NCBI RefSeq assembly: GCF_003095655.1
Contig: NZ_CP029151.1
Coordinates: 805,001 to 869,000, forward strand
Direction: 5' to 3'
Origin: Dokdonia sp. Dokd-P16
Lineage (GTDB): Bacteria; Bacteroidota; Bacteroidia; Flavobacteriales; Flavobacteriaceae
DNA: 64,000 bases
Shown here: positions 44,651-55,570 of the stretch, in pieces
Layout of the letters: each line of letters begins with the position of its first letter
Numbering within the stretch: position 1 is the stretch's first letter
Notes under the pieces: generated by a model
Told to the model about the DNA's origin: nothing
The model's input: the letters and a program-made list of their open reading frames with translations, nothing else
The model's database searches: none
Translations under genes and position numbers: made by a program

Positions 44651-45598
44651 TTAAAATCTCATCCAAGGAAATTCTTGAAGTAACTCTTCTTTTTGACTGT
44701 CTAACTTTGCCAAGAATTTTTGATGCTGTTCTCCTTCGGCATTAAAGGGTTTATGGGTAAGTCCTTGTTGTACTTTTGAGACTTGCTTCATGGTTTGTTG
44801 CGCTTTCGCGAAAGCGTATATTTCAACAAATCGTTCCCAAATATAATCTACCGCCTGTGCTGAAGGATGAATCATATCTGAGCCATAAAAGCGATAATCT
44901 CTTAACTCATCCATCATAATCTCATAAGACGGGAAGTAAGAAACAACATTCTTATCTACCAACTCATGAATGGCAGAAATCAAATGAGATTTACTTCGTG
45001 TATTTTCTATAAATCCATCTTTTATGTGACGTACGGGAGATACAGTAAAAGTGATGTAAATATCAGGATTGAAGTTACGTACAAGCTTTACTATGCGAGA
45101 TAAGCTTTGTACAATATCATCTATAGTCAAGAGCTCTTTTGCAAATTCTTTTTGTGGAACCTTATGACAGTTAGCCACCACCTCATCTCGTTCAAGATGT
45201 CTATAAACCCAAGCAGCACCTAATGTGATAAAGAGATGTGATGCACTTTTTAATTGCGTCCTAAGTAATTGCTGTGCTTCTTGAAGATGTATTACAGCTC
45301 CTAGTCTACTCAAAGCATTTTTATCGCTATGCGCGTAGTATGACTTCCAGACACCATCAAGTTCAAAAACATCTTCTTCTGTGTATGTTTTGTTTTCAAT
45401 CGCGTCTTGTATAAGGCGCTCAAGTGCTATAGGATTAAATATAATCCCAAATGGATTTGTAACCGATTGAAATTTATAGTAATCTAGTTTATCTCCTATG
45501 TTTTCTGAAAAACAAGAACCCAACAGCAGCAGCTTATCATCATACCCAAACGGTGTAGATGATGCAGCAAGTGGCAACTGAGTCTGTAATTTTATCAT
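44651..45598 (-). CDS. GSCFA-family protein
   Basis: A 315-residue protein with LLLLGSCFSENIGDKL (GSCFA motif, about 28-43) and ITFTVSPVRHIKDGF and GSDMIHPSAQA (about 235-245). The Ser/Cys block and terminal Asp-x-x-His suggest an SGNH/GDSL-type esterase fold, which is how the family (PF08885) is viewed. Substrate is unknown. A palindrome copy (core 44805-44812) encodes AFAKA near the C-terminus. It is downstream of alaS with a terminator between. Confidence 0.9.
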   Translation of the reverse strand: MIKLQTQLPLAASSTPFGYDDKLLLLGSCFSENIGDKLDYYKFQSVTNPFGIIFNPIALERLIQDAIENKTYTEEDVFELDGVWKSYYAHSDKNALSRLGAVIHLQEAQQLLRTQLKSASHLFITLGAAWVYRHLERDEVVANCHKVPQKEFAKELLTIDDIVQSLSRIVKLVRNFNPDIYITFTVSPVRHIKDGFIENTRSKSHLISAIHELVDKNVVSYFPSYEIMMDELRDYRFYGSDMIHPSAQAVDYIWERFVEIYAFAKAQQTMKQVSKVQQGLTHKPFNAEGEQHQKFLAKLDSQKEELLQEFPWMRF

Positions 45599-45623
45599 AA
45601 CACAAGAGCAATCTTTATAAAAA

Positions 45624-45658
45624 AACCACCTACTTATTAAGTCAATAAGCAGATGGTT
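45624..45658 (-). terminator. alaS terminator
   Basis: On the minus strand AACCA...CTTATT and AATAAG...TGGTT pair around a short loop, followed by seven T. Confidence 0.7.
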
Positions 45659-45667
45659 GTATGTGTA

Positions 45668-48280
45668 TTAAACCAAGTAATTTTTCACTTCAGCTATTGC
45701 GGCGTCTATTCCTGCTGGGTTTTTCCCTCCTGCGGTTGCAAAGAAAGGTTGTCCTCCACCTCCACCTTGGATGTGCTTTCCTAGTTCGCGCACCACAGTA
45801 CCCGCATTTAATTTCTTAGAAGCTACTAGCTCCTTTGAAATATAGCAGCTCAATAATGCTTTACCATCTTGCTCTGTACCAAAAAGGATAAAGACATTGT
45901 CTTTATTTTCTCCTAGTTTAAATGCAAGGTCTTTGATTCCCCCTGCATCTAGGTCTACTTTTTTGGCAAGGAAATCAACACCATCTACATCTGTAAACTC
46001 TTTAGCAAGATCACCGCTTAAGTGTTGCGCTTTCTCTTTTATGAGTGCTTCTACTTGTTTTTTCAAAGCTGTATTCTCGTCTAGTAAGCTAGTAATTGCT
46101 TTTACTGGATCTTGTGCGTTTTTAAGCGTAGCTTTTACATTGTTATAAGCTTCAGTTTCTGATGTAAAATAATCTTTTGCTGCATCACTTGTGATTGCTT
46201 CTATACGACGTATTCCAGATGCTACAGCACCTTCTGAGGTAATCTTACAATGCCAGATTTCTCCTGTACTTGGTACGTGAGTTCCTCCACAAAGCTCCAT
46301 AGACTTCCCAAAACGGATGGTTCTCACCGCATCTCCATACTTCTCTCCAAATAATGCAATGGCACCTTCTTGTACTGCCTGATCATAAGGAATACCTCGC
46401 TGCTCTTCTAGTGAAAGATTTTCTCGTATACGTGCATTTACAAAATCTTCTACTTCCTTAAGTTCTTCTTTAGAAACTTTTGAGAAGTGTGCAAAGTCAA
46501 AACGTAAATTCCCACTATGTACCATACTACCCTTTTGCTCCACGTGTGTACCTAATACCTTACGTAAGCCTTGGTGTAATAAGTGTGTTGCTGTATGGTT
46601 TGCAGCTGTACGACTACGTTGCTTTGCATCTACCACTGCCTTAAATGTTCCATCTGTAGATCGCGGAAGATTTTTAGCAAGGTGTATAATTAAATTATTC
46701 TCTTTCTTAGTATCAATGATATAAACAACCTCTCCATTAGGAGTTTCTAGATATCCTTTATCTCCTACTTGCCCTCCTCCTTCTGGATAGAATGGAGTAA
46801 GATTAAATACTAATTGGTATAGCTCCCCATCTTTTTTACTCTCCGTCTTACGGTAGCGAGTGATTTTTACTGGTGTTTCTAGTGTATCGTATCCTACAAA
46901 CTCTTCTTCAGCATCTTCGTGTAAGATATTCCAATCGTCTGTCTCGACTTTTGTTGCTGCACGAGAACGGTCTTTTTGCTCTTTAAGAGCAGCTTCAAAA
47001 CCTTTCTCATCAAGCTTTAAGTTTTTCTCACTAAGTATAAGTGCTGTAAGATCTATTGGGAATCCGTAGGTATCATAAAGCTCAAAAGCTTTATCTCCAG
47101 AAACAATATCACCCTTAGTCTCAGCAATTACATTATCAAGTAATAGTAACCCTTTATCTAGCGTGCGTAAAAAAGAAGCCTCTTCCTCACGTATCACATT
47201 TGTCATTAGATTCTTCTGTGATTTAAGCTCTGGAAAAGCATCACCCATTTGTTCTACAAGTGTTGCTACAAGCTTGTAGATAAATGGTTCCTTAGTGTCA
47301 AGGAAGGTAAACCCATAACGAATTGCACGACGTAAGATTCTTCGTATTACATAACCAGCTCCAGTATTTGAAGGCAACTGCCCATCTGCTATAGAGAATG
47401 ATACAGCTCTTACGTGATCTGCGATTACTCGTACTGCAATATCTATTTCTTCGTCATTACCGCACTTTGAGTTTGTGATGGTTTCTATCTCACTCATTAA
47501 TGGAGTAAAAACGTCTGTGTCATAATTAGACTGCACTCCTTGAAGCACCATACATAAACGCTCAAAACCCATTCCAGTATCCACGTGCTGATTAGGAAGC
47601 TTTACAAGCGATCCATCTGCAAGACGATTGTACTGCATGAACACAAGGTTCCAGATTTCCACAACATGTGGATGGTCCATATTGATGAGGGTCTTCCCGT
47701 CTACTTTTGCTTTTTCTTCGGCAGATCTTATGTCTACATGTATTTCTGAACATGGTCCGCAAGGTCCTTGCGCTCCCATTTCCCAGAAGTTATCTTTTTT
47801 ATTTCCATCGATGATTCTATCCTCATCAATACGCTGTTTCCAGATATCAAAAGCTTCTTGATCTCTATCTAATCCATCTTCCTTGTCTCCTTCAAACACA
47901 CTCACATAAAGACTGTCCTTATCAATCTTCACTACTTCCGTTAAGAATTCCCAAGCCCAAGCAATCGCCTCTTCTTTAAAATAATCTCCAAAAGACCAGT
48001 TACCCAGCATCTCAAACATCGTGTGATGATAGGTATCTTTTCCTACCTCCTCCAGGTCATTATGCTTCCCTGAAACACGCAAACATTTTTGAGTATCTGA
48101 CAGCCTAGCATTTTTTGGCGTGGCATTTCCTAGAAAATATTCTTTAAAAGGCACCATTCCCGCGTTTGTAAACATTAATGTAGGGTCGTCCTTTAAAACC
48201 ATTGGTGCAGAGGGCACTATGGTATGTTTTTTGGATTCAAAAAAGTCTAAAAACTGTTTACGTACCTCTTGAGATTTCAT
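45668..48280 (-). CDS. alaS: alanyl-tRNA synthetase
   Basis: Charges tRNA-Ala and corrects mischarged Ser or Gly. At 870 residues it is of normal length. The class II core starts with [22 protein letters not shown] and [16 protein letters not shown]. The editing domain has [23 protein letters not shown] and [12 protein letters not shown] (zinc ligands). The C-Ala part ends [21 protein letters not shown]. It is transcribed away from the M23 peptidase gene, with a palindrome in the shared gap. Confidence 0.98.
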   Translation of the reverse strand: MKSQEVRKQFLDFFESKKHTIVPSAPMVLKDDPTLMFTNAGMVPFKEYFLGNATPKNARLSDTQKCLRVSGKHNDLEEVGKDTYHHTMFEMLGNWSFGDYFKEEAIAWAWEFLTEVVKIDKDSLYVSVFEGDKEDGLDRDQEAFDIWKQRIDEDRIIDGNKKDNFWEMGAQGPCGPCSEIHVDIRSAEEKAKVDGKTLINMDHPHVVEIWNLVFMQYNRLADGSLVKLPNQHVDTGMGFERLCMVLQGVQSNYDTDVFTPLMSEIETITNSKCGNDEEIDIAVRVIADHVRAVSFSIADGQLPSNTGAGYVIRRILRRAIRYGFTFLDTKEPFIYKLVATLVEQMGDAFPELKSQKNLMTNVIREEEASFLRTLDKGLLLLDNVIAETKGDIVSGDKAFELYDTYGFPIDLTALILSEKNLKLDEKGFEAALKEQKDRSRAATKVETDDWNILHEDAEEEFVGYDTLETPVKITRYRKTESKKDGELYQLVFNLTPFYPEGGGQVGDKGYLETPNGEVVYIIDTKKENNLIIHLAKNLPRSTDGTFKAVVDAKQRSRTAANHTATHLLHQGLRKVLGTHVEQKGSMVHSGNLRFDFAHFSKVSKEELKEVEDFVNARIRENLSLEEQRGIPYDQAVQEGAIALFGEKYGDAVRTIRFGKSMELCGGTHVPSTGEIWHCKITSEGAVASGIRRIEAITSDAAKDYFTSETEAYNNVKATLKNAQDPVKAITSLLDENTALKKQVEALIKEKAQHLSGDLAKEFTDVDGVDFLAKKVDLDAGGIKDLAFKLGENKDNVFILFGTEQDGKALLSCYISKELVASKKLNAGTVVRELGKHIQGGGGGQPFFATAGGKNPAGIDAAIAEVKNYLV

Positions 48281-48336
48281 ACGATGGATGGTGTGGATAA
48301 TTTATTTTATATTTGAACGTTGTTGAGGTTTTAAAT

Positions 48337-48357
48337 CACGCTTTCGCGAAAGCGTAC
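48337..48357. repeat. TTCGCGAA palindrome copy (core 48343-48350)
   Basis: CACGCTTTCGCGAAAGCGTAC, a complete palindrome between the divergent alaS and M23 genes. Confidence 0.9.
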
Positions 48358-48398
48358 TAAACCCCATAAACAAACCCCAAAAATAAGCATTTTAACTT

Positions 48399-49370
48399 AT
48401 GTCTAAGGTAAAATATTACTACGATAGTGAGACACTATCCTACCGAAAAGTAGAGAGAAAAAAGGGACGCACCTTTGGCGCAGCATTGATATTCATTGCA
48501 GCAACCGCTCTTATGGGACTTCTTATAACGATTGCTGTGTTTAACTCTGGTGTCGACACTCCTAAGGAACGAAAACTAGAACGTGAGCTGGCAAATATGT
48601 CTTTACAGTTTGAGATTCAAGAAAAGAAACTTGACCAGATAGAACGCGTACTTGCAAATGTAGAAGAGCGAGATAATAATGTATATCGTGTATTATTTGA
48701 GGCTAGCCCTATTCCAGATGAGGTAAGACAAGCAGGTTTTGGAGGTGTAAATCGTTACAAAGACTTAGAAGGATTTGATAATTCTTCTATGATTACAGGA
48801 AGTGCGAAACGTATTGATCAGATCACAAAACGACTTGTAATCCAGTCAAAGTCTCTAGACGAAATTGCAAAACTAGCCGAAGAGAAGGAAGCGTTACTCA
48901 AAACTATACCAGCTATACAACCGGTTCAAAACAAAGACCTCTCTAGAGTAGCCTCTGGCTACGGAATGCGAGTGCACCCTATTTTAAAATACCGTAAAAT
49001 GCATAATGGGATGGACTTTACAGCTCCTCCTGGTACGCCAATTTATGCCACTGGTGATGGAAAAGTCACTAAAGTAGGCCTAGGAAGTGGCTATGGTAAA
49101 ATGGTAATTATAGAGCATGGTTTTGGCTATAAAACGTATTATGCGCACATGAGTAAGTACAAAGCTACCGTGGGGCAAAACGTAAAACGTGGTGAGATTA
49201 TAGGATATGTAGGTAATACTGGACTCTCTTCTGGTCCCCACCTGCACTATGAAGTGTGGAAAAACGGCACCGTAGTTAATCCTGTAAACTTTTACCATAA
49301 TGATCTTACTCCAGAGGAATATGACCTTATGCTCACTGCGTCATCTATAGAAAATCAATCACTCGATTAA
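48399..49370 (+). CDS. M23-family peptidase (LytM-type)
   Basis: A 323-residue inner-membrane protein with one N-terminal helix (about 27-49), a coiled coil (about 58-95), and a C-terminal M23 domain with HNGMDFTAPPGTPIYATGDG (His and Asp zinc ligands) and SSGPHLHYEVWKNG (HLH). It may be an active peptidoglycan endopeptidase or an amidase activator. The four zinc ligands look intact, so activity is likely. Its stop shares one base with the MerR start (TAATG), as is usual in this phylum. Confidence 0.93.
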   Translation: MSKVKYYYDSETLSYRKVERKKGRTFGAALIFIAATALMGLLITIAVFNSGVDTPKERKLERELANMSLQFEIQEKKLDQIERVLANVEERDNNVYRVLFEASPIPDEVRQAGFGGVNRYKDLEGFDNSSMITGSAKRIDQITKRLVIQSKSLDEIAKLAEEKEALLKTIPAIQPVQNKDLSRVASGYGMRVHPILKYRKMHNGMDFTAPPGTPIYATGDGKVTKVGLGSGYGKMVIIEHGFGYKTYYAHMSKYKATVGQNVKRGEIIGYVGNTGLSSGPHLHYEVWKNGTVVNPVNFYHNDLTPEEYDLMLTASSIENQSLD

Positions 49371-49699
49371 TGTATATAGATCTTCCAGAAAAACTATACT
49401 ATACTATAGGAGAAGTCTCAAAAGCATTTGATGTAAATGCATCTTTGATACGCTTCTGGGAGAAAGAGTTTGATGTGATCGCTCCAAAAAAAAATGCTAA
49501 GGGAACAAGGAGATTTACTCCAGAAGACATTAAAAATCTGGAGCTTATTTATCATCTAGTAAAAGAACGTGGCTTTACACTTGAAGGTGCAAAAACACAC
49601 CTCAAAGAAGGTAAAAAGGAAATTTTATCAAATTTTGATATTATAAGAAAACTAGAAGCTGTAAAAGCACAACTACTAGAGATTAAGTCTAATCTCTAA
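49370..49699 (+). CDS. MerR-family transcriptional regulator
   Basis: A 109-residue protein with only the MerR DNA-binding helix-turn-helix (YYTIGEVSKAFDVNASLIRFWEKEF) and a short wing and helix (GTRRFTPEDIKNLELIYHLVKERGFTLEGAK). It lacks an effector domain. The pairing with an M23 peptidase gene is conserved in flavobacteria from memory. The stop overlaps the stop of a convergent small gene (CTAA). Confidence 0.92.
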   Translation: MYIDLPEKLYYTIGEVSKAFDVNASLIRFWEKEFDVIAPKKNAKGTRRFTPEDIKNLELIYHLVKERGFTLEGAKTHLKEGKKEILSNFDIIRKLEAVKAQLLEIKSNL

Positions 49700-49869
49700 A
49701 AACGCTTTCCTTTATAGTAATCGCGATAAGCTAGGCCTATAAAAAATAAGCTAGTGGTTATTGACAAAAGGCTCATTACAAGATACTGCCCAGACACAAG
49801 GTGATACACACCTGCAATAACACCTATAACTCCCATAGATGCTAGTAAATATAAAAGTTTTAAATCCAT
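49696..49869 (-). CDS. small two-helix membrane protein
   Basis: A 57-residue protein from the ATG at 49869, MDLKLLYLLASMGVIGVIAG, then VYHLVSGQYLVMSLLSITTSLFFIGLAYRDYYKGKRF. Two hydrophobic helices and a basic tail. A longer frame with an upstream start is possible, but the first residues (QKKSYTHLQ) do not fit a membrane protein. Family unknown. The 3' end overlaps that of the MerR gene by 4 bases. Confidence 0.6.
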   Translation of the reverse strand: MDLKLLYLLASMGVIGVIAGVYHLVSGQYLVMSLLSITTSLFFIGLAYRDYYKGKRF

Positions 49870-50060
49870 AACAATAATACACTGCAAATGAGTGTAGCTT
49901 TTTTTTTGCAAAAATCTCAATTATATAACTCCTAGGTATTCTGTTTAACAAAACCTTATTGTCTTCTTATAGTAATTCTTTTTCTTAACTTGCTACTATT
50001 GCAAGTTACTTGTAACAAATCACAACAGATAACAACTAACTATCAAACCTAATTAATATT

Positions 50061-50666
50061 ATGAAAAAAGGACTTATCGCTCTTATCGCCATTGTTGCTA
50101 TACTAGTAATAGGAGGCTTATGGCTTGCTCGCACAAATAATAATCTCGTTCCTCTAGATGAAGAGGTAAGTGCACAATGGGGTAACGTGGAGAGCTCTTA
50201 CCAACGTCGTGCAGACTTAATCCCAAATATTGTAAATACAGCCAAAGGATATGCAGAGTTTGAGCAATCTACTCTTATAGGGGTTATAGAAGCACGTAGC
50301 AAAGCTACCTCAATAAATATTGATCCTTCAAACATTACACCAGCACAACTTAGACAGTTTCAAGAAGCTCAGTCAGGCCTTACCTCTGCGCTATCTCGAC
50401 TATTAGCTGTTTTTGAACGCTACCCAGATCTTAAAGCAAATGAAAACTTCAAGGAGCTAATCAATGAGCTGGAACGTACAGAAAACCGTATCAATGTGGA
50501 GCGTAATCGCTTTAATGAAAAGGCAAAAATCTTAAACTCTGAGATACGCATGTTTCCTACTAACCTAGCTGCAGGAATTTTAGGTTTTGAAAACCGCGCA
50601 TACTTTGAGGCAGATGCAGGATCAGAAAATGCTCCAGAAGTAGAATTTGATTTTGGCACAAAATAA
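50061..50666 (+). CDS. LemA-family protein
   Basis: A 201-residue protein with an N-terminal membrane helix (about 4-22). The LemA core has VSAQWGNVESSYQRRADLIPNIVNTAKGYA, then ERYPDLKANENFKELINELERTENRI and RNRFNEKAKILNSEIRMFPTN. It probably has its N-terminus outside and a long helical bundle. It heads an operon with two TPM proteins, the usual LemA-TPM set, for which a role in envelope stress is suggested but not established. Confidence 0.94.
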   Translation: MKKGLIALIAIVAILVIGGLWLARTNNNLVPLDEEVSAQWGNVESSYQRRADLIPNIVNTAKGYAEFEQSTLIGVIEARSKATSINIDPSNITPAQLRQFQEAQSGLTSALSRLLAVFERYPDLKANENFKELINELERTENRINVERNRFNEKAKILNSEIRMFPTNLAAGILGFENRAYFEADAGSENAPEVEFDFGTK

Positions 50667-51110
50667 ATGGCATCTACGGTAGAAGACTTTTTAAGTAAAA
50701 GCGACGAGCAAGCCATTGTTGAGGCTATTAGACAGTCTGAGACTCGTACTTCGGGAGAAATTCGTGTGCACTTAGAGCATCACTCTAACAAAGTAGATGC
50801 ACTCATACGTGCTCAAGAATTATTTCATTTACTTAAAATGGATAATACTAAGGAAGAAAATGGAGTCCTTATTTATGTTGCTGTAGATGATCATAAACTC
50901 GCTATTTGCGGTGATGCTGGCATCAACATGGTAGTCCCACCAGATTTCTGGGAGTCTACTAAGGATGCTATGATTGCTCAATTTACTAATGGAAACTTCC
51001 GCGATGGTCTCATTGAAGGAGTACAATCTGCTGGTGAGAAACTAGCTGCATTTTTCCCATGGAAGCATGGTGATAAAAATGAACTCCCTGACGAAATAAG
51101 TACCTCTTAA
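50667..51110 (+). CDS. TPM-domain protein, small
   Basis: A 147-residue TPM (TLP18.3/Psb32/MOLO-1) domain protein with no signal peptide. SETRTSGEIRVHLEHHSNKVDALIRAQELFHLLKMDNTKEENGVLIYVAVDDHKLAICGDAGIN is typical. Its ATG directly follows the LemA stop, and its own stop overlaps the next start (TAATG). Confidence 0.9.
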   Translation: MASTVEDFLSKSDEQAIVEAIRQSETRTSGEIRVHLEHHSNKVDALIRAQELFHLLKMDNTKEENGVLIYVAVDDHKLAICGDAGINMVVPPDFWESTKDAMIAQFTNGNFRDGLIEGVQSAGEKLAAFFPWKHGDKNELPDEISTS

Positions 51111-51937
51111 TGCAAGAAAAAAATAATTTTTTTGGTTCACGCTTTCGCGAAAGCGTACTCTTCTCTCTACTTTTATTAGTACTGAGCTTTCCTGCATTTG
51201 GTCAATTTAATATTCCTGAAAAACCAACAAAGGCAAATCCGGACGCAGTTTATGATTACATAGGCTTACTATCTGCAGGACAAAAGAGTGCTCTAGAAAA
51301 CAAGCTTATTAAATACAGTGATAGTACCTCAACACAAATTGTGATTGCTATTATCGCTACTTCTAATGGAGAAGGACTTGATATGGTAGGCGCAAAGTGG
51401 GGACAGCAATGGGGAATAGGCCAGGCAGATGAAGATAACGGTATCCTAATAATTCTTGCAAAAGATGATCGCAAGGTAGATATCAATACGGGTTATGGAA
51501 TAGAAAGCATCATTTCTGATCGCGATGCAGAGCAAATCATAAATAGAATAATGATTCCTCAGTTTAAACAAGGGAATTTTTATGCTGGACTTGATCAAAG
51601 CGCAGATGCCATCTTTGACGGCTTGCAAGGAAACTTTAAAGGAACAAGACAAGGCAACGATGGATTTCCCATACAAGGGATTCTCATGTTTATCTTTTTT
51701 ATCGTTATTCTCATTATCATAAGTCGCAACAATCATCGCGGTGGCGGTCGTAATGGCGGTAAGCGCAGTGTAGGCGGCTCACTACTGGATGTTATCATAC
51801 TCAGCAATATGGGACGTGGTGGCTTTGGTGGTGGTGGCTCTTTTGGCGGTGGTGGAAGCTTCGGTGGAGGCGGTGGTTTTGGAGGAGGCTTTGGAGGCGG
51901 TGGCTTTGGAGGTGGTGGTGCTTCGGGAGGATGGTAA
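51110..51937 (+). CDS. TPM-domain membrane protein with Gly-rich tail
   Basis: A 275-residue protein with a signal peptide (about residues 10-32), TPM domain (about 45-175, DYIGLLSAGQKSALENKL, NGILIILAKDDRKVDINTGYGIE), one membrane helix (about 196-212), and a Gly/Phe/Ser-rich tail with GGGSFGGGGSFGGGGGFGGG. Tails of this type are usual for the family. A palindrome copy (core 51144-51151) lies in the first codons and encodes RFRESV just before the hydrophobic part of the signal peptide, an odd place for an element if it were harmful. Confidence 0.93.
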   Translation: MQEKNNFFGSRFRESVLFSLLLLVLSFPAFGQFNIPEKPTKANPDAVYDYIGLLSAGQKSALENKLIKYSDSTSTQIVIAIIATSNGEGLDMVGAKWGQQWGIGQADEDNGILIILAKDDRKVDINTGYGIESIISDRDAEQIINRIMIPQFKQGNFYAGLDQSADAIFDGLQGNFKGTRQGNDGFPIQGILMFIFFIVILIIISRNNHRGGGRNGGKRSVGGSLLDVIILSNMGRGGFGGGGSFGGGGSFGGGGGFGGGFGGGGFGGGGASGGW

Positions 51938-52125
51938 TCATACCAAGTACTTCAAAAATAAAATCTCTCAAAATAGCTTTAACACCTACGCTCATCTACA
52001 CATAACTATCGTTATTATTCAGACAGACAGTAATTATAACATTTATAAAAACATTTGCATTCTTATCTAATGAATTCCGTAACTTTCAGGAAACAACTAA
52101 TTATTAACACATTAAAACCAATAAA

Positions 52126-52329
52126 ATGGCAGTATTAAAAGTTATAGAAGTATTAGCAAGTTCTGAGAAAAGCTGGGAAAATGCAGCAGAAAACGCACTT
52201 AAACACGCTAGCAAGTCAATAAAGAACATCAAATCTCTTTATGTAAACGAGCAAAACTGTGTAGTAGGTGATGATGGAAAAATAAAAGAATACCGCATGA
52301 ACTGTAAGATTACTTTTGAAGTAAAGTAA
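52126..52329 (+). CDS. dodecin-family protein
   Basis: A 67-residue protein with VLKVIEVLASSEKSWENAAENALKHASKSIKNIKSLYVNEQNCVV and YRMNCKITFEVK. This is the dodecin fold, a 12-subunit flavin-storage shell. The Trp (SEKSWEN) matches the flavin-stacking residue. Single gene with its own terminator. Confidence 0.94.
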   Translation: MAVLKVIEVLASSEKSWENAAENALKHASKSIKNIKSLYVNEQNCVVGDDGKIKEYRMNCKITFEVK

Positions 52330-52348
52330 ATCTCTTTTTAAAATATTG

Positions 52349-52382
52349 AAAAAAGTCTCATCTCAAGATGGGACTTTTTTTG
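52349..52382 (+). terminator. dodecin terminator
   Basis: AAAAGTCTCATCT and AGATGGGACTTTT pair (one G-T), followed by a T-run. Confidence 0.85.
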
Positions 52383-52475
52383 TTTGTATTTTTACAAGAC
52401 TACCACAGTTTACAATCGCTCTTGCGTCTATAATCACACTCCTTTTACAATCGCCAAGCACTAAAATATCCCACA

Positions 52476-54515
52476 ATGGAACATCCTTACACTAATGATC
52501 TTATACAGGAGACTAGCCCTTATTTATTACAACATGCTCATAACCCTGTAGACTGGAAACCATGGAATGAGCAAACACTCGCTCAGGCTAAAAAGGAAAA
52601 CAAACTCTTATTGATAAGCATAGGTTACTCATCATGTCACTGGTGTCATGTTATGGAGCACGAGAGCTTTGAAAACACAGAGGTCGCGCAACTTATGAAT
52701 GCGCATTTTATAAATATAAAAGTAGATCGTGAGGAGCGTCCAGATGTAGATAATGTATACATGAATGCTGTCCAACTTATGACAGGTCGAGGTGGCTGGC
52801 CTCTTAATGCCATTGCATTACCAGATGGAAGACCAGTATGGGGAGGCACCTATTTCCCTAAAGAGGAATGGACAAGCGCACTAGAGCAAATTGCAAAACT
52901 CTATCAAACAGCTCCAGAAAAACTCATAGAATATGCAGAAAAACTTGAACAAGGCATGCAAGAGATGGATGCAATTATCCCAAATAATAGCAGTCCAGAT
53001 TTTAAGTTAGAAACGCTCCAAAATGCGATAAGCCAGTGGTCACGACAGTGGGACACTAGACAAGGTGGCCTTAACCGAGCACCTAAGTTTATGATGCCTA
53101 ATAACTACCTCTTTTTACTTAGGTATGCACACCAAAATCAAGATCAAGAGATTTTAGAATATGTAAATACTACGCTAGAACAAATTGCCTTTGGTGGAGT
53201 TAACGACCACGTAGGTGGTGGTTTTGCGCGTTATAGTGTAGACACAAAGTGGCACGTGCCACACTTTGAGAAAATGCTTTATGACAATGCACAGTTGGTA
53301 AGCCTATACGCACTAGCCTACACAAAGACTAAAAATCTTTTATATAGGGAAACAGTCTATCAAACCTTAGCATTTATAGCACGCGAGATGACGACAGAAG
53401 ATGGAGCCTTCTATAGCGCTATAGACGCAGATAGCTTAACTACAGATGGAATTCTAGAAGAAGGAGCTTACTACGTATGGACTAAAAAAGAGCTACAAAT
53501 TTTGATAGGTGATGATTTTGATCTTTTTAAGGAATACTACAACATCAACTCCTATGGAAAATGGGAGAAAGACAACTATGTACTTATTAGACAAGATACA
53601 GATCAAGATTTTTGTAAAGAGTTTGGTATTTCGGAGCAGGAAATTATTTCAAAGAAAAATAAATGGCATGAGGATTTATTACGCTTTCGCGAAAGCAATA
53701 AAGAAAAACCTCGCCTAGATGACAAAATACTAACCTCTTGGAATGGATTAATGATTAAAGGGTATGTAGATGCCTACCGCGCTTTTAACGATGAGGTATT
53801 TCTTGCTGCTGCATTAAAAAATGCCAACTTCATAAGTACCAATCTTATGAGAGAAGATGGCGGTCTCAATCGTACATTTAAAAATGAAAAAAGTACTATA
53901 AATGGATATCTAGAGGATTATGCTGCCATAGTAGATGCCTTTATAGCACTCTATGAAGTCACAGCAGATAATCAATGGCTTAATAAGGCTAAACAACTTA
54001 CAGATTACACCTTTCAACATTTTCAAAATCCAGAAAATGATTTATTCTTTTTTACATCAAACCAAGATCCTAGTCTCGCAAGTCGTAACACGGAGTTTTA
54101 TGATAACGTAATACCATCTTCAAATTCGATAATGGCAAAGAACATATTTATGTTATCTCATTACTATAGCGATAATATTTATAGAGATGCGGCGAAAGCA
54201 ATGCTACATAACATTCAGCCATCTATTGAGCAAAGCCCTACTAGTTTTTCAAACTGGATGGATGGAATGCTTAATTATACAATGCCTTTTTATGAGCTTG
54301 TCATCGTGGGAAAAGATGCAGAAGTCCTAAGACAAGAATTCGACAGCTATTACATTCCTAATAAATTAATTGCAACTAGCACTATCAAAAGTGATCACGA
54401 CATCTTTAAGGGGCGTTACGATAATGACAAAACATTTATCTATGTATGTGTGAATAATACGTGCCAGCTACCCGTAGAAACTGTGAAAGCGGCGTTAAAA
54501 CTCATGGAAGTTTAA
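52476..54515 (+). CDS. YyaL-type thioredoxin-domain protein (DUF255)
   Basis: A 679-residue protein. The N-terminal thioredoxin-like domain has [18 protein letters not shown] (CxxC, about residues 51-54) and [18 protein letters not shown]. The C-terminal part is a six-hairpin glycosidase-like barrel, with [12 protein letters not shown] and [13 protein letters not shown]. Family PF03190; function unsettled (thiol-redox or sugar-related). A palindrome copy (core 53686-53693) encodes RFRES in a loop. It forms a single gene, followed by the first MscS gene. Confidence 0.94.
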   Translation: MEHPYTNDLIQETSPYLLQHAHNPVDWKPWNEQTLAQAKKENKLLLISIGYSSCHWCHVMEHESFENTEVAQLMNAHFINIKVDREERPDVDNVYMNAVQLMTGRGGWPLNAIALPDGRPVWGGTYFPKEEWTSALEQIAKLYQTAPEKLIEYAEKLEQGMQEMDAIIPNNSSPDFKLETLQNAISQWSRQWDTRQGGLNRAPKFMMPNNYLFLLRYAHQNQDQEILEYVNTTLEQIAFGGVNDHVGGGFARYSVDTKWHVPHFEKMLYDNAQLVSLYALAYTKTKNLLYRETVYQTLAFIAREMTTEDGAFYSAIDADSLTTDGILEEGAYYVWTKKELQILIGDDFDLFKEYYNINSYGKWEKDNYVLIRQDTDQDFCKEFGISEQEIISKKNKWHEDLLRFRESNKEKPRLDDKILTSWNGLMIKGYVDAYRAFNDEVFLAAALKNANFISTNLMREDGGLNRTFKNEKSTINGYLEDYAAIVDAFIALYEVTADNQWLNKAKQLTDYTFQHFQNPENDLFFFTSNQDPSLASRNTEFYDNVIPSSNSIMAKNIFMLSHYYSDNIYRDAAKAMLHNIQPSIEQSPTSFSNWMDGMLNYTMPFYELVIVGKDAEVLRQEFDSYYIPNKLIATSTIKSDHDIFKGRYDNDKTFIYVCVNNTCQLPVETVKAALKLMEV

Positions 54516-54581
54516 CAGAAGTTTATCCTAGAAGATTATGTAACATGTTTGCTTATATCCAATTTTGTAAAAAAATTAAAT

Positions 54582-55427
54582 ATGAGTAATCCTTTGGATC
54601 AAGTAAGCGAATACCAAGAACATATAGATCAGGCCATCAAATGGATATGGGATTTCATCCCAGGCTTTTTGAGCGCTATGGTTTTGCTATTTATTGGTTT
54701 ATGGGTCATCCGTATTATTAAGCGATTGGTAGCTAAATTTTTCAAAAAAAAGGATTACGAGCCTACGCTTGAAAAATTTATTGCAGACCTTATAAACTGG
54801 ACTTTAAAGATCGTACTTTTTGTACTTGTGATTACACAAGTAGGTGTGCAAACTACTTCACTGGTAGCTATCATAGGAGCAGCGGGACTTGCAATAGGAC
54901 TGGCATTACAAGGATCTCTCGCAAACTTCGCTGGAGGAGTTCTTATCTTATTACTAAGACCTTTTAAAGTAGGTGATTTTATAAAAGCACAAGGACAAGA
55001 AGGAACCGTAAAAGAAATTTCAATCTTCCAGACCAAGCTTAATACTTTTGGAAATCAACTAGCTATTATTCCAAATGGAAAGTTGTCTAATGAAACCATT
55101 GTAAACTTTACCGAAGAAGGAATCCGTAAAGAAGCAATCACTTTTGGAATTGATTATGGTGATGATGTTAAACTAGCTAAAAACATTTTACTTACACTAG
55201 TCAACGAACAAGAACAAGTAATCCAAGAAGAAGGAAAAGCACCTATGATCGTTCTTGCAGAGCTAGGAGATAGCAGTGTAAATCTATCGCTAAGATATTG
55301 GGCAAAAAACGAAGACTTCTGGAACTTACGCTGGTTAGTTCTTGAGGAAGGAAAAGAACGCCTAGAGGCTGCAGGAATCACGATACCATTTCCTCAACGT
55401 GATGTACATGTTCACAATGCTGAATAA
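54582..55427 (+). CDS. MscS-family mechanosensitive channel (first)
   Basis: A 281-residue protein from the ATG at 54582 (the upstream extension is unrelated). It has three membrane helices. The pore helix has VAIIGAAGLAIGLALQGSLANFAGGVLIL (about 100-130), then FKVGDFIKAQGQEGTVKEISIFQTKL of the beta domain and the C-terminal alpha/beta cage. Opens under membrane tension and lets solutes out at osmotic downshock. A terminator separates it from a second paralogue, so the two are independently transcribed. Confidence 0.95.
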   Translation: MSNPLDQVSEYQEHIDQAIKWIWDFIPGFLSAMVLLFIGLWVIRIIKRLVAKFFKKKDYEPTLEKFIADLINWTLKIVLFVLVITQVGVQTTSLVAIIGAAGLAIGLALQGSLANFAGGVLILLLRPFKVGDFIKAQGQEGTVKEISIFQTKLNTFGNQLAIIPNGKLSNETIVNFTEEGIRKEAITFGIDYGDDVKLAKNILLTLVNEQEQVIQEEGKAPMIVLAELGDSSVNLSLRYWAKNEDFWNLRWLVLEEGKERLEAAGITIPFPQRDVHVHNAE

Positions 55428-55492
55428 TAAAAACTAGACAAGATTCCCTTTTGTATCGATTAACGATATAATCAACGTAATAATCATTCTAT

Positions 55493-55528
55493 AAAAACTC
55501 GCATATATTGATATATGCGAGTTTTTCT
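55493..55528 (+). terminator. terminator between the two MscS genes
   Basis: AAAAACTCGCATATA and TATATGCGAGTTTTT form a perfect 15-bp stem around TTGA, followed by CTATTTTT. Confidence 0.92.
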
Positions 55529-55570
55529 ATTTTTAGGTTACAAACATTAACAACCTAATAATTAAAACCA